Assembly (NCBI GenBank): GCA_902496645.1
Contig: CABVBR010000032.1
Coordinates: 1-15,954, forward strand
Direction: 5' to 3'
DNA from: an uncultured Collinsella sp.
GTDB lineage: Bacteria > Actinomycetota > Coriobacteriia > Coriobacteriales > Coriobacteriaceae
Length of the DNA: 15,954 bases
The notes below the pieces were generated by a model. It ran no database searches. It saw only the letters and a list, made by a program, of their open reading frames with translations, and was not told the DNA's origin. Below are positions 7,818 through 15,524 of the stretch, piece after piece (the stretch's first letter is position 1; each line of letters opens with the position of its first letter). The position numbers and the translations under genes were made by a program.

Positions 7818-9443
7818 CTACTCCTTATCAAACGAAACATCGGCGACGGGAAGCTCAATCGTAAAGACCGAGCCGTGCGGGTCCGCCGCGGCAACCTCTA
7901 TGCTACCGCCATGCGCCAGCGCAATGGAGCGGCAGAGCGAAAGTCCCAGGCCCACGCTGCGGTGGCTGTCGGCCAAACCGTGGTTGGCGGTATAGAACGA
8001 CTCAAAGATCCGCTCGCGGTCCTCGGGCGCAATGCCCGGACCATCATCGGCCACCGAGCACGCCACGCGTCCATCGTCGACGCCAATCGAAATCACGATA
8101 TGCGAGCCTGCGGGCGTATAGGTGATGGCGTTGTTCACCAGATTGACCACCAGCTGCACCATCAGGCGCGCATCGACGTTAACGAGCGCCGGCTCGTCGC
8201 ACGGCACCACCTTAAGGTCGTGCTCACGCACGGCCGGACTTACGTGGCGCAGCGCCTCCTCGACGATATCGTCCATAAGCTCGAGCGTAGTCGACAGATG
8301 CATGCCACCGCCCTCGAGCTTGGTGATGGCAAGCAGGTTCTCGACGGTAGCGTTGAGCCATTGCGCATCCGAGCGAATGGATAGAAGCAGGCCGCGGCGC
8401 GTCTGGGCATCGAGCACGGCGGTGCCGGTCGAGCCCTGGTCGAGCAGTACGTCGGCATTACCCGAAATACTAGTGAGCGGCGTGCGCAGATCGTGCGAGA
8501 TGGAGCGCAGCAGGTTGGCGCGCAGCTGTTCGTTTTTGGCGAGTACCGCCGCCTCCTCGCGGGCCTCCATGGCGCGAGCGCGATCGAGTGCCAGCTCGCC
8601 TTCGCTCACGATGGCATCGGCAAGCGTCCGTTCCTCGTGCGTCAGCACGTCGGGCTCGGCAACGATAGCCAGCACGCCCACCACCGTGGCGGGGTCGCCC
8701 GAGCGCACGAAGCCGTCGCCTGTGCGAACCGTCAGGTAGATGCCATAAAACGCCGAGCCGCCAAACGTGGCGTCGAGCGGCGTTCCCACATAGGCGGACG
8801 CCGAGAGCCGCGGCGGCATCTGCGGCGCCAGCTCGTGCACCGGCGCCGCATCGCCCACGGCCGTGTACGTCGCACGCGGCAGCAGGTCATCGCCCTCGGC
8901 GTCGGCGCTGTACCACACGACCGGACAGCCCGAAAGACGCGCCAGCTGCGTGGCCATGGCGTGAACGATCTGATGCTGATCGGCGCACCGCTGCAGCATG
9001 CGGTTGGTCTCGAGCACCATATGCGTGCGGCGGTCGCTGGCGGCAGCCTGTGCCAAGGCGCGGCGCAGGGCCAACGCAATCGAGCTCGACACAAGCGAAA
9101 CCACGAACATGATGAAGAACATGCCGGGATAGCCGCGGTCGATAAGCGACAGCGAGTAGCGCGGGTCGACAAACAAGAAGTTGTAGAGCGCCACGGCGGC
9201 AGCCGAGCTCAGCAAGCAATACAGGCGACTCCAGGTAAAGAATGCGCACAGCTGAACGGCGAACACATAGACGATCATGATGCTCGGCGCGAGACCCGGA
9301 TGGTCGAGCAGCGCGCCCACAATCGTCGCCGCGACCAGCAGCCCCACCGATACGCAGGCGTCATACAGAGGAGTGCGGCGCGTCAGCGTTGTGCGCCGCC
9401 ACCAAAAGCTATCGGCAATATCGCCGTCCGTACGGACGTCCAT
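7818..9443 (-). CDS. kdpD: KdpD-like sensor histidine kinase, short form
   Basis: A 541-aa membrane histidine kinase with the C-terminal architecture of KdpD. A short cytoplasmic N-terminus is followed by four closely packed membrane segments (about 27-47, 52-70, 72-92, 105-128) of the DUF4118 type, then a GAF-like region (140-290). HisKA follows, with phospho-acceptor H317 in RSISHDLRTPL, then an HATPase domain with N box NLVNNAI (434-440), DDGPGI (466-471) and GLGLSLC (498-504). E. coli KdpD is about 890 aa; the N-terminal KdpD ATP-binding and USP-like domains are absent, and the 113-bp upstream gap cannot encode them. The ATG at 9443 has only a loose G-rich site (GAGAGGGG) before it. It overlaps neither neighbour but ends 4 nt before kdpE. 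A terminator-like hairpin lies just upstream. Confidence 0.92.
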   Translation of the reverse strand: MDVRTDGDIADSFWWRRTTLTRRTPLYDACVSVGLLVAATIVGALLDHPGLAPSIMIVYVFAVQLCAFFTWSRLYCLLSSAAAVALYNFLFVDPRYSLSLIDRGYPGMFFIMFVVSLVSSSIALALRRALAQAAASDRRTHMVLETNRMLQRCADQHQIVHAMATQLARLSGCPVVWYSADAEGDDLLPRATYTAVGDAAPVHELAPQMPPRLSASAYVGTPLDATFGGSAFYGIYLTVRTGDGFVRSGDPATVVGVLAIVAEPDVLTHEERTLADAIVSEGELALDRARAMEAREEAAVLAKNEQLRANLLRSISHDLRTPLTSISGNADVLLDQGSTGTAVLDAQTRRGLLLSIRSDAQWLNATVENLLAITKLEGGGMHLSTTLELMDDIVEEALRHVSPAVREHDLKVVPCDEPALVNVDARLMVQLVVNLVNNAITYTPAGSHIVISIGVDDGRVACSVADDGPGIAPEDRERIFESFYTANHGLADSHRSVGLGLSLCRSIALAHGGSIEVAAADPHGSVFTIELPVADVSFDKE

Positions 9444-9461
9444 CAGCGTCCCGCCCCTCTC

Positions 9462-9510
9462 TCAAAAACAAAAACCACCACAAAGGGGACAGGCACCTTT
9501 GTGGTGGTTT
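9462..9510 (-). terminator. Terminator-like hairpin in the kdpD leader (possible attenuator)
   Basis: Arms 9472-9486 (AAACCACCACAAAGG) and 9496-9510 pair perfectly over 15 bp around a 9-nt loop. Read leftward, the stem ends in a T-rich tail (9474-9462, TTTTTGTTTTTG pattern) only about 20 nt before the kdpD ATG. That is intrinsic-terminator geometry placed between the small membrane gene and kdpD, so kdpDE expression from upstream would need read-through. A candidate -10 TATACA (9536-9531) just upstream would also place the hairpin within the transcript. Confidence 0.6.
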
Positions 9511-9527
9511 CCCCTTGTGGTGGTTCC
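9496..9527. repeat. Imperfect tandem duplication of one hairpin arm
   Basis: The segment at 9496-9512 (CCTTTGTGGTGGTTTCC) is followed directly by a near copy at 9513-9527 (CCTTGTGGTGGTTCC). The right arm of the kdpD leader hairpin therefore exists in two tandem versions, and the left arm at 9472-9486 could pair with either, though the first pairing is perfect. Confidence 0.6.
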
Positions 9528-9556
9528 AAGTGTATAGCCTTTGCAGTCTGCGATCG

Positions 9557-9751
9557 TTAGACAAACAGCATGTGCGCGAGCAGTGCGCACACGCACGCCG
9601 CGACAAGCAGCGTCACCACGATCGAGATCACACGGTCGGCCATGTCCATGTTGGCACGATTCGTAAAGAACCGATCTTCGGCGGCGTCGACGCGCGCCTC
9701 ACGCACCAGCTCGGCAGCAAGATCGCAACCGTCAAGCACCTTTGCATCCAT
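9557..9751 (-). CDS. Small single-span membrane protein between kup and kdpD
   Basis: A 64-aa hypothetical protein with no family I recognise. It has a charged, mostly helical N-terminal part (MDAKVLDGCDLAAELVREAR onward) and one hydrophobic segment near the C-terminus (about residues 40-62, ISIVVTLLVAACVCALLAHM), suggesting a tail-anchored topology with the N-terminus in the cytoplasm. ATG 9751 is preferred because GGGAGGA (9762-9756) lies 4 nt before it; an in-frame ATG at 9781 lacks a comparable site and would add 10 residues. It lies 69 bp after kup and 113 bp before kdpD on the same strand, so a link to potassium transport or sensing is an inference from position only. Confidence 0.7.
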   Translation of the reverse strand: MDAKVLDGCDLAAELVREARVDAAEDRFFTNRANMDMADRVISIVVTLLVAACVCALLAHMLFV

Positions 9752-9820
9752 GGTTTCCTCCCAGGACTCAATCTCCGTCATTACAAGCCCGCCCGTTCGC
9801 AGACAAACCTCGAGCGTCGA

Positions 9821-11848
9821 CTACGGTCGCTCGTTGGGAGCCAGGCGCTGCATCTTATTCACGGCCTTAAACTTGGTGAACAGCGGCACGTACTCAAAGC
9901 TCACGTTGGAGTTCTCCAGGCCGTACCAGCGCGCGGGCGTGCCGGCGGCGCGGCGGATGATGTACTTGAGCGTGATGGCCGTGCGCTCGCTCGGCTCCAC
10001 GTCGCTTTCGGGCGCCAGCAGCTTGCGGATCATGACGAACTTGAACGTGCCAATGTTGCCCGGATCCTTATAGACCGAGTAGTCGTGCGTCTGCGACGGC
10101 AGCTCGCCGGTGGCAGCCAGGTCCTGAACAACTTGGCGCAGGTAGGCGTTGACGCGTTGGTTAATCTTGTAGCCCAGGTACAGATGCACGCGGAAAACAT
10201 AGTCGGTGCCGAACGTCTCGACCGAATAGGCAAAGGTATGCGGCTCGTCCATGGTCTCGACGTTCACGAACCACCAGGCGCGAGCGCGCTTGGGATGCTT
10301 GTCCAAGATCGAGTAGACGATATCACGGTCGATGTAGTCGGTATGGGTGTCCTTGGTCAGGTACACGATGTTGTCGCTCATGCGCTCGTAACGGTCGTCG
10401 TCGCGCAGGCGCTTGAGCTGCGGCAGATAGCTGCGCAGCGGCAGCAGCGTAAACTGGCGCTGTTCGACCGCCGTGCCGTTGTACCAGCACACCATAATGC
10501 CCATGATGAGTGCAGCCATGAGGATGGTGAAGTAGCCGCCGTGGAAGAACTTGGTGAGTGAGCTCACGAAGAAGAAGCCTTCGAGCAAAAGGAAGAAGGC
10601 CGCGAAGATCCACGGAGCAACCTTGAGTTTGCGCTCCTCATGCAGGTAGAAGAAGAGCAGCAGCGTGGTGCACATCATAGTCAGCGTAATGGCAAGGCCG
10701 TAGGCGGCTTCCATATGCGCCGAGTTCTGGAACAGCAGCACCACGATGACGCAGCCAACGAGCATGACGTTGTTGACCATGGGAATATAGAGCTGGCCCT
10801 TTGTCTCGGCAGGGTAGAAGACCTGCATGTGCGGCATAAGGTCCAGGCGGCTGGCCTCGGACACCAGCGAGAATGCGCCGGTTATGAGCGCCTGCGAGGC
10901 AATGATGGCCGCGACGGTGGAAAGGCCGACGGCAAAGGGACGCAGGCCCGGGGTGAGCATCTGGTAGAAGGGGTTGAGGTCGGCGATACCCATGAGCTCG
11001 GGGTTGGCGGCGTTGTTGATAAGCCAAGCGCCCTGGCCCATATAGGAAAGCAGCAGACAGCACTTAACGAACGGCCAGGTGGCGTAGATGTTGCCGCGGC
11101 CCACATGACCCATGTCGGAATAGAGCGCCTCGGCACCGGTGGTGGCAAGGAAGCAGCTGCCCAGGATCATGATGCCCGCGTGGTTGTTGGGGCTCAACAA
11201 AAAGCCGATGCCGCGCAGCGGGTTGAGGCACAGCAGCACCGCGGGGTGCTGGAAGACAAAGAACAGACCCGTGCCGCCCAAGAACAGGAACCACAGCGTC
11301 ATGATGGGGCCAAAGGCGTGACCGATCTTGGCTGTACCGATACGTTGCACCAAGAAGAGCGCGATGATGATGGCAAGCGTGATGGCCACGACACGGCCCT
11401 GATCGTCACCCAACACAGCATGGACCGCCGGGATGGTGCGCAGGCCCTCGATGGCCGTGGTAACGGTAACGGCCGGCGTCAGGATGCCGTCGGCGAGCAG
11501 CGCGGCGCCGCCCAGCATGGCGGGGATGATAAGCCACTTGCCGCAGCGCTTGACCAGGCTGTACAGGGCAAAGATACCGCCCTCGCCGTGGTTGTCGGCG
11601 CGCAGCGAGATCAGCACGTACTTGACGGTCGTCAGCAGCGTGACCGTCCACACGACAAGGGAGAGCGCGCCGAGCACGAACTCCTCCGTGACGCTTCCGA
11701 TGCCGCCGTTGCCGGCAACGAGTGCCTTAGTTACATACATAGGGCTGGTGCCGATATCGCCATACACCACGCCCAGCGTGACGAGCATCGCCGAGATGCT
11801 CACAGGAATCGCAGCGTGCGAGGCTGCCTCCTTGGCCTTTTGTTCCAT
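9821..11848 (-). CDS. kup: Kup (Trk-system-like) potassium uptake transporter
   Basis: A 675-aa KUP/HAK/KT-family membrane protein that brings K+ into the cell, probably with protons. The signature GVVYGDIGTSPMYV lies near the N-terminus in the first membrane segment. Further family motifs are RADNHGEGGIFALYSL, ADGILTPAVTV, TGAEALYSDMGHVG, YMGQGAW and SQALITGAFSLVSEA, spread over about 12 membrane spans. A hydrophilic C-terminal cytoplasmic domain of roughly 200 residues follows. The frame extends to a TTG at 11866, but ATG 11848 follows GGGAGGA (11864-11858) at 9-nt spacing and is the better start. A TATAAT on the minus strand lies about 35 nt upstream. It is first in a leftward series with the small membrane gene, kdpD and kdpE. 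Confidence 0.95.
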   Translation of the reverse strand: MEQKAKEAASHAAIPVSISAMLVTLGVVYGDIGTSPMYVTKALVAGNGGIGSVTEEFVLGALSLVVWTVTLLTTVKYVLISLRADNHGEGGIFALYSLVKRCGKWLIIPAMLGGAALLADGILTPAVTVTTAIEGLRTIPAVHAVLGDDQGRVVAITLAIIIALFLVQRIGTAKIGHAFGPIMTLWFLFLGGTGLFFVFQHPAVLLCLNPLRGIGFLLSPNNHAGIMILGSCFLATTGAEALYSDMGHVGRGNIYATWPFVKCCLLLSYMGQGAWLINNAANPELMGIADLNPFYQMLTPGLRPFAVGLSTVAAIIASQALITGAFSLVSEASRLDLMPHMQVFYPAETKGQLYIPMVNNVMLVGCVIVVLLFQNSAHMEAAYGLAITLTMMCTTLLLFFYLHEERKLKVAPWIFAAFFLLLEGFFFVSSLTKFFHGGYFTILMAALIMGIMVCWYNGTAVEQRQFTLLPLRSYLPQLKRLRDDDRYERMSDNIVYLTKDTHTDYIDRDIVYSILDKHPKRARAWWFVNVETMDEPHTFAYSVETFGTDYVFRVHLYLGYKINQRVNAYLRQVVQDLAATGELPSQTHDYSVYKDPGNIGTFKFVMIRKLLAPESDVEPSERTAITLKYIIRRAAGTPARWYGLENSNVSFEYVPLFTKFKAVNKMQRLAPNERP

Positions 11849-11883
11849 AAGCCGGTTTCCTCCCAACTTTAATGTTCGAAGGA

Positions 11884-11910
11884 ATTATAGGTAATCGGCC
11901 CATGTTTGAA
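11884..11910 (-). promoter_or_regulatory. Candidate promoter of kup
   Basis: On the minus strand a perfect TATAAT (11889-11884) is preceded after 15 nt by TTCAAA (11910-11905), a partial -35. Transcription would start near 11877, giving a leader of about 30 nt. That is too short to hold a c-di-AMP (ydaO) or other large riboswitch. Confidence 0.5.
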
Positions 11911-11931
11911 TGGCACTGTTTTCCCAGCTAG

Positions 11932-11957
11932 ATAAACATTTATACGGCCTTTAGGCC
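11932..11957. promoter_or_regulatory. Pair of small palindromes upstream of the kup promoter
   Basis: Two short dyads sit side by side upstream of the kup -10: ATAAACATTTAT (11932-11943) and GGCCTTTAGGCC (11946-11957). They could be operator half-sites, for example for KdpE or another regulator, but each is short enough to occur by chance. Confidence 0.25.
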
Positions 11958-11972
11958 ACCGCGGCGATATGG

Positions 11973-12005
11973 AATGTGACAAAGGGACTGTCCCTTTGTC
12001 GCATT
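11973..12005. repeat. REP-like near-perfect palindrome next to the nitroreductase stop
   Basis: Arms 11973-11988 and 11990-12005 pair over 16 bp with one G-T wobble around a single central base. The core is GACAAAGGGAC and its complement. It ends 2 nt from the nitroreductase stop codon. The core ACAAAGGG(G)ACAG also appears in the kdpD leader hairpin, which suggests one dispersed family. No T-run follows in either direction. Confidence 0.65.
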
Positions 12006-12007
12006 GG

Positions 12008-12883
12008 CTACTTGCCGAGCCAGTTTTTGAACCACCACTCCATGGAACGGCTCATCTCGGCCATAAAGGGACTCGTGTGCTTGCGGGTGTAGATATCCAC
12101 GACGCGCTCCCCCACCTCGCGGGCATGCGGACGGAACATCGCGTCCATCTCGGCCACCTGCGCGTCCATGGTCGCAGCATCGGCGCGGCAGTAGCGCTCC
12201 TCGTGCACCAGGTTCACCACGGGGTGTGCGATTGCCGGGCGCTCCTTACGGGGCGTGCCGATGATGAGCATCGACAGCGGCATGGTATAGGGCGGCAGAT
12301 CGAGCAGCTCGGCAACTTCCTCGGCATTCTCGACGATATCGCCAATGTAGCAGCTCCCCAGCCCCAGGGCCTCGGCGGCAACCACGGCGTTTTGCGCGGC
12401 GATCACGGCGTCCTGGGCCGCGATGGCAAAGTCGCCCAAACCCGGCACGCGGCGGGGCGCCTTGCCCGTGCGCTCGACAAACTCGGGCTCAAAGCAGCCC
12501 ACGTGCTCAAACAGATCGATCCACTTGGCATAATCGACCACAAATATAAGTGCCCAGGGCGCCTTGGCGATCATGGGCTGGTGGTCGCACAGGTCGGCCA
12601 GGCGGTCGAGCGTGGCATGCTCGCGGATGCTCACGATGGAATACATCATCATGGCGCCTGCCGACGGCGCACGGCTCGCCGCATGCAAAATCGCCGCCCG
12701 CTGCTCGTCGGTCACCGCCACGGGACGGTCGTTGTCGTCACGCGCGAAGGCACGCGTAGACGAGCGATGCTCCAAGATGTCTAGCACCGCGTTGCCCGTA
12801 GTCTCGACCGGATAGCCGCACGTATCCACGACCGCAGCTCCGTCGCAGTACTCGGCGCCCGTCATACAAACCTGCTCACCCAT
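12008..12883 (-). CDS. Nitroreductase-family FMN-dependent oxidoreductase
   Basis: A 291-aa protein of the nitroreductase superfamily, which uses FMN and NAD(P)H to reduce nitro compounds, quinones or flavins in the cytoplasm; the natural substrate is not evident. The family signatures are VLDILEHRSSTRAF (33-46), where the RSSTR residues contact the FMN phosphate, APSAGAMMMYSI (72-82) and the C-terminal LGLGSCYIGDI (173-183), followed by LSMLIIGTPRKERP. The ATG at 12883 follows a GAGGG site; a second ATG at 12865 is possible. About 60 C-terminal residues, Trp-rich at the end (MEWWFKNWLG), extend past the core fold. It is divergent from the LtaS-like gene with a 213-bp gap and does not appear to be part of the kup operon. 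Confidence 0.88.
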   Translation of the reverse strand: MGEQVCMTGAEYCDGAAVVDTCGYPVETTGNAVLDILEHRSSTRAFARDDNDRPVAVTDEQRAAILHAASRAPSAGAMMMYSIVSIREHATLDRLADLCDHQPMIAKAPWALIFVVDYAKWIDLFEHVGCFEPEFVERTGKAPRRVPGLGDFAIAAQDAVIAAQNAVVAAEALGLGSCYIGDIVENAEEVAELLDLPPYTMPLSMLIIGTPRKERPAIAHPVVNLVHEERYCRADAATMDAQVAEMDAMFRPHAREVGERVVDIYTRKHTSPFMAEMSRSMEWWFKNWLGK

Positions 12884-12978
12884 AGCTCTACCCTCGCCAT
12901 TTCTTTAAGAAGCCTTTACGTTTCCGTGTAATTCCCGTCCATTATCGCGCAGGTCGCCACTACATTGCGCCACACCGC

Positions 12979-13012
12979 CGCACGTGCGCGTTAATATGGC
13001 TGGTTGTTGTGC
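12979..13012. promoter_or_regulatory. Palindromes in the divergent nitroreductase / LtaS-like gap
   Basis: A perfect 10-bp palindrome CGCACGTGCG (12979-12988) is followed by TTAATAT and by a looser inverted repeat TGGCTG...CAGCCA starting at 12997. Lying midway between two divergent genes, they could be operators for either. No confident -35/-10 pair could be assigned to either gene. Confidence 0.3.
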
Positions 13013-13096
13013 GCAGCCACCAATTGCAGCGCATATCTTGGTAACAATCGGGTAAATCCCCGCTTTCGTAGGTTTTAGTTTGTGAGGAGTCTCAGC

Positions 13097-15397
13097 ATGT
13101 TCGCTGCCGCCATCTCGCTCGTCGGTCTTGCGGCGACCGTCTGCCTTGTTTTGCGCGAGGCCAAGGCCATTCGCGCTCAGTCGGGCACCGTCACCAAGGG
13201 CGCCTTCGCCTGGAGCGTCGCCTTTGGCCTGTTCCAGCTCTTTTTGACCGTCTGGGGCGCCATTGGCCTCGTCGCGCAAAACGAGCCGCTCGCCTTTGTG
13301 ATGCTCATCCTGACCAACGCCATCCTCACCGGCTGCGCTTGGGCCAGCATCGCCCGCGACCGCATCGCCCCGCGCGTCTTTGCGTTCGCCAAGCCCGACG
13401 CCCCCGCCCCCACCGGCAAGCTCGCCCGCCTGCGCGGCGCCTTTGTGGGCAAACCGCTCGTCGCCGCCGTCCTGTGCCTGCTGCTCGCCGGCGTTTTTGC
13501 GCTGCTGGGCATGGAGGTCTCATCCAACCACGACTTTACCTGGGTCTACCCCCTATGCATCCTGCTCGAGTGGGTCATCATCACCACGCTCATGGTCGGC
13601 CTGTTCTTCCTGTTCCAGCGCCACGGCGCAGCTCCCGCGGTCCTGGCCTTTGCCCTATTTGTCCTGGGCATTGCCGAGTTCTTCGTCATCACGTTTAAAT
13701 CCATGCCCATCCAGCCGGGCGACCTTTCGGCCATCTCCACCGCCGCTGCGGTCGCCGGCACCGGCTACACCTTCTCGATCTCGCTGTTCTGCGTGCTGTC
13801 CATGGGCTTTACCGCCATCGCCATGCTGCTATGCGAGTACGCCGGCCTGGTGGCACCGCACCGTCAGAAGGGCGCCGCCAACGCCAAGCGCATGCTGCTC
13901 ACCAACCTGCTCGTGGCGGTGCTGTGCCTGGGCGGCGTGACCGCGCACGTCACGCTTATCGACTACTACAACACCCTCGGCATCACCGTCTACACCTGGC
14001 GTCCGCTCGAGAGCTACTGGCGCGAGGGATACCTGCCCGCTTTCATTAGCGCAGCGCAGTCCATCAAGCCGCCCAAACCCGCCGACTACTCCGTCGACGA
14101 TGCCAAGGCCACGCTCAAAAAGTACACCAAGGCCTACGACAAGTCCGACGCGGCCAAGAGCGACGAGCGCGCCGCCGCAAAGGAGCAGTTCGATAGCGAG
14201 AAGCCCACGGTCATCGCCATCATGAACGAGACCTTCTCAGACCTTTCGATCTACCAGAACATGCGCGCCGGCTACGAAGGCCCGCAGTACTTTAAGAACC
14301 TGTCCAACTGCCTCAGCCGCGGCAAGCTCTACGTGAGCGCCTACGGCGGCGGCACCGCCAATACCGAGTTTGAGTTTATGACCGGCAACTCCATGGCCAA
14401 CCTGGGCTCGGGCGTGTATCCGTACACCATCTACAACATGGAGACGACCGGGAACCTGGCAGAGCAGTTCAAGTCGCTCGGCTATTCCACCACCGCCATG
14501 CACCCCAACCACGCGACCAACTGGAACCGCGAGAACGTCTACAAGGACTTTGGCTTTGACCAGTTCCTGTCCATCAACGACTTCCAGGGAGCCGACACCC
14601 TGCGCGGTATGGTGACCGACCAGGCGACCTACGACAAGATTCTTGAGCTGCTCGACCAGAACGCCGATCCGCAGTTTATCTTCGACGTGACCATGCAGAA
14701 CCACTCGGGCTACGACACGGGCCTGCTGCCGGCCGACAAGCAGATGCATCTGAATATCGACACGACCGACCTGGACACCAAGACCGTCGAGGACGGCACG
14801 CTGTCCGATGTCGACGAGTATGTCTCGTGCATCGAGCAGTCCGACCAGGCGCTGCGCTACTTCCTCAACGCCCTGAGCAAGCTCGACCGTAAGGTGGTCG
14901 TGGTGTTCTGGGGCGACCACCAGCCGTTCTTCCCGTCCAAGTTCAACGACAAGTGGTTTACCGACGAGGACGACGCCACCCACCAGGAGCGCTTGTGGCA
15001 GACTGACTACATCATTTGGGCCAACTACGACGTTGCCGGCTGCGACCAGACGAGTGAGGTCGACGACCTGTCCACCAACTACCTGTCCACCCAGCTGATG
15101 CAGCTGATCGGTGCACCGCTGACCGACTACCAGAAAGCGCACATGACGCTGCGCGAGTCGCTGCCCGCCATCAACTCGGTCGGCTACGAGGACGCCAGCC
15201 TGCGCTGGGCGCTCTCCTCCAACGTCACCGGTGACGACGCCGCCGCAGCAGCCGCCACCAAGGCGCGTGAGGATTACGCCAAGATGCAGTACTACGAGAT
15301 GTTCCGCGACGGCAAGAACGTCTATACGGAGCACTTCCAGACCGAGGCCAACGAGACCGACCCCAACCTGGCACCGGGTACGACCAAGATCAAGTAG
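13097..15397 (+). CDS. LtaS-type membrane phosphoglycerol transferase (alkaline-phosphatase/sulfatase fold)
   Basis: A 766-aa membrane enzyme related to lipoteichoic acid synthase, expected to transfer glycerol phosphate from phosphatidylglycerol outside the membrane. The N-terminal part has about eight hydrophobic spans (around 1-20, 39-60, 64-85, 120-140, 150-173, 180-201, 224-248, 265-286), more than the five of S. aureus LtaS. The extracytoplasmic domain begins near 368. Its catalytic set resembles LtaS: E378 in MNETFSDL (metal), T420 in YGGGTANTEFEF (nucleophile), H469 in AMHPNH, H536 in TMQNHSGYD, and D607/H608 in FWGDHQPF. ATG 13097 follows GAGGAG (13084-13089) at 7 nt; an in-frame GTG at 13082 precedes that site and is rejected. 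The product could instead make another glycerol-phosphate-decorated polymer (MdoB-like). A structured RNA and terminator follow. Confidence 0.88.
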   Translation: MFAAAISLVGLAATVCLVLREAKAIRAQSGTVTKGAFAWSVAFGLFQLFLTVWGAIGLVAQNEPLAFVMLILTNAILTGCAWASIARDRIAPRVFAFAKPDAPAPTGKLARLRGAFVGKPLVAAVLCLLLAGVFALLGMEVSSNHDFTWVYPLCILLEWVIITTLMVGLFFLFQRHGAAPAVLAFALFVLGIAEFFVITFKSMPIQPGDLSAISTAAAVAGTGYTFSISLFCVLSMGFTAIAMLLCEYAGLVAPHRQKGAANAKRMLLTNLLVAVLCLGGVTAHVTLIDYYNTLGITVYTWRPLESYWREGYLPAFISAAQSIKPPKPADYSVDDAKATLKKYTKAYDKSDAAKSDERAAAKEQFDSEKPTVIAIMNETFSDLSIYQNMRAGYEGPQYFKNLSNCLSRGKLYVSAYGGGTANTEFEFMTGNSMANLGSGVYPYTIYNMETTGNLAEQFKSLGYSTTAMHPNHATNWNRENVYKDFGFDQFLSINDFQGADTLRGMVTDQATYDKILELLDQNADPQFIFDVTMQNHSGYDTGLLPADKQMHLNIDTTDLDTKTVEDGTLSDVDEYVSCIEQSDQALRYFLNALSKLDRKVVVVFWGDHQPFFPSKFNDKWFTDEDDATHQERLWQTDYIIWANYDVAGCDQTSEVDDLSTNYLSTQLMQLIGAPLTDYQKAHMTLRESLPAINSVGYEDASLRWALSSNVTGDDAAAAAATKAREDYAKMQYYEMFRDGKNVYTEHFQTEANETDPNLAPGTTKIK

Positions 15398-15420
15398 CGG
15401 GTCGCTCATAACTGAAACGT

Positions 15421-15519
15421 CTGTCCGGGCGGCGCGGAATGTAAGATTCCCTGCTCGGGCAGTCCCCAACGATGGCGGGAGGGCGCAGGGTAACATCTGC
15501 TGCTCGGACAGTCCTGCGC
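15421..15519 (+). ncRNA. Duplicated structured RNA module after the LtaS-like gene
   Basis: This 3' region folds well on paper. CTGTCCGGGC (15421-15430) can pair fully, with two G-U pairs, with GCTCGGGCAG (15453-15462), enclosing hairpin GGAAT-gtaag-ATTCC (15436-15450). A second unit repeats the layout: a GCAG...CTGC hairpin (15486-15500) followed by GCTCGGACAG (15502-15511), enclosed by GCGCAGG/CCTGCGC (15483-15489/15513-15519). Both units share GCTCGGRCAGTCC. The 5' strand could pair with either copy, allowing alternative folds. An intrinsic terminator follows on the same strand. It may be the 3' UTR of the LtaS-like mRNA or a separate small RNA; I recognise no known family. Confidence 0.5.
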
Positions 15520-15524
15520 AAGAC

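Noticed and set aside
9426..9437. Palindrome GTCCGTACGGAC at the start of kdpD as an operator
   Set aside because: It lies inside the coding sequence (codons for DVRTD) and is explained by codon choice; no other copy is seen in the window.
9811..9833. CGAGCG...CGCTCG dyad overlapping the kup stop codon
   Set aside because: Only 6 bp, with no T-run; too short to call a terminator.
10640..11872. 410-aa plus-strand frame opposite kup
   Set aside because: Rich in Gln/His/Asp/Gly with no motif, and complementary to a clearly recognised transporter.
11849..12007. c-di-AMP (ydaO) or other K+ riboswitch upstream of kup
   Set aside because: The likely promoter leaves only about 30 nt of leader, and no conserved riboswitch core is visible in the gap.
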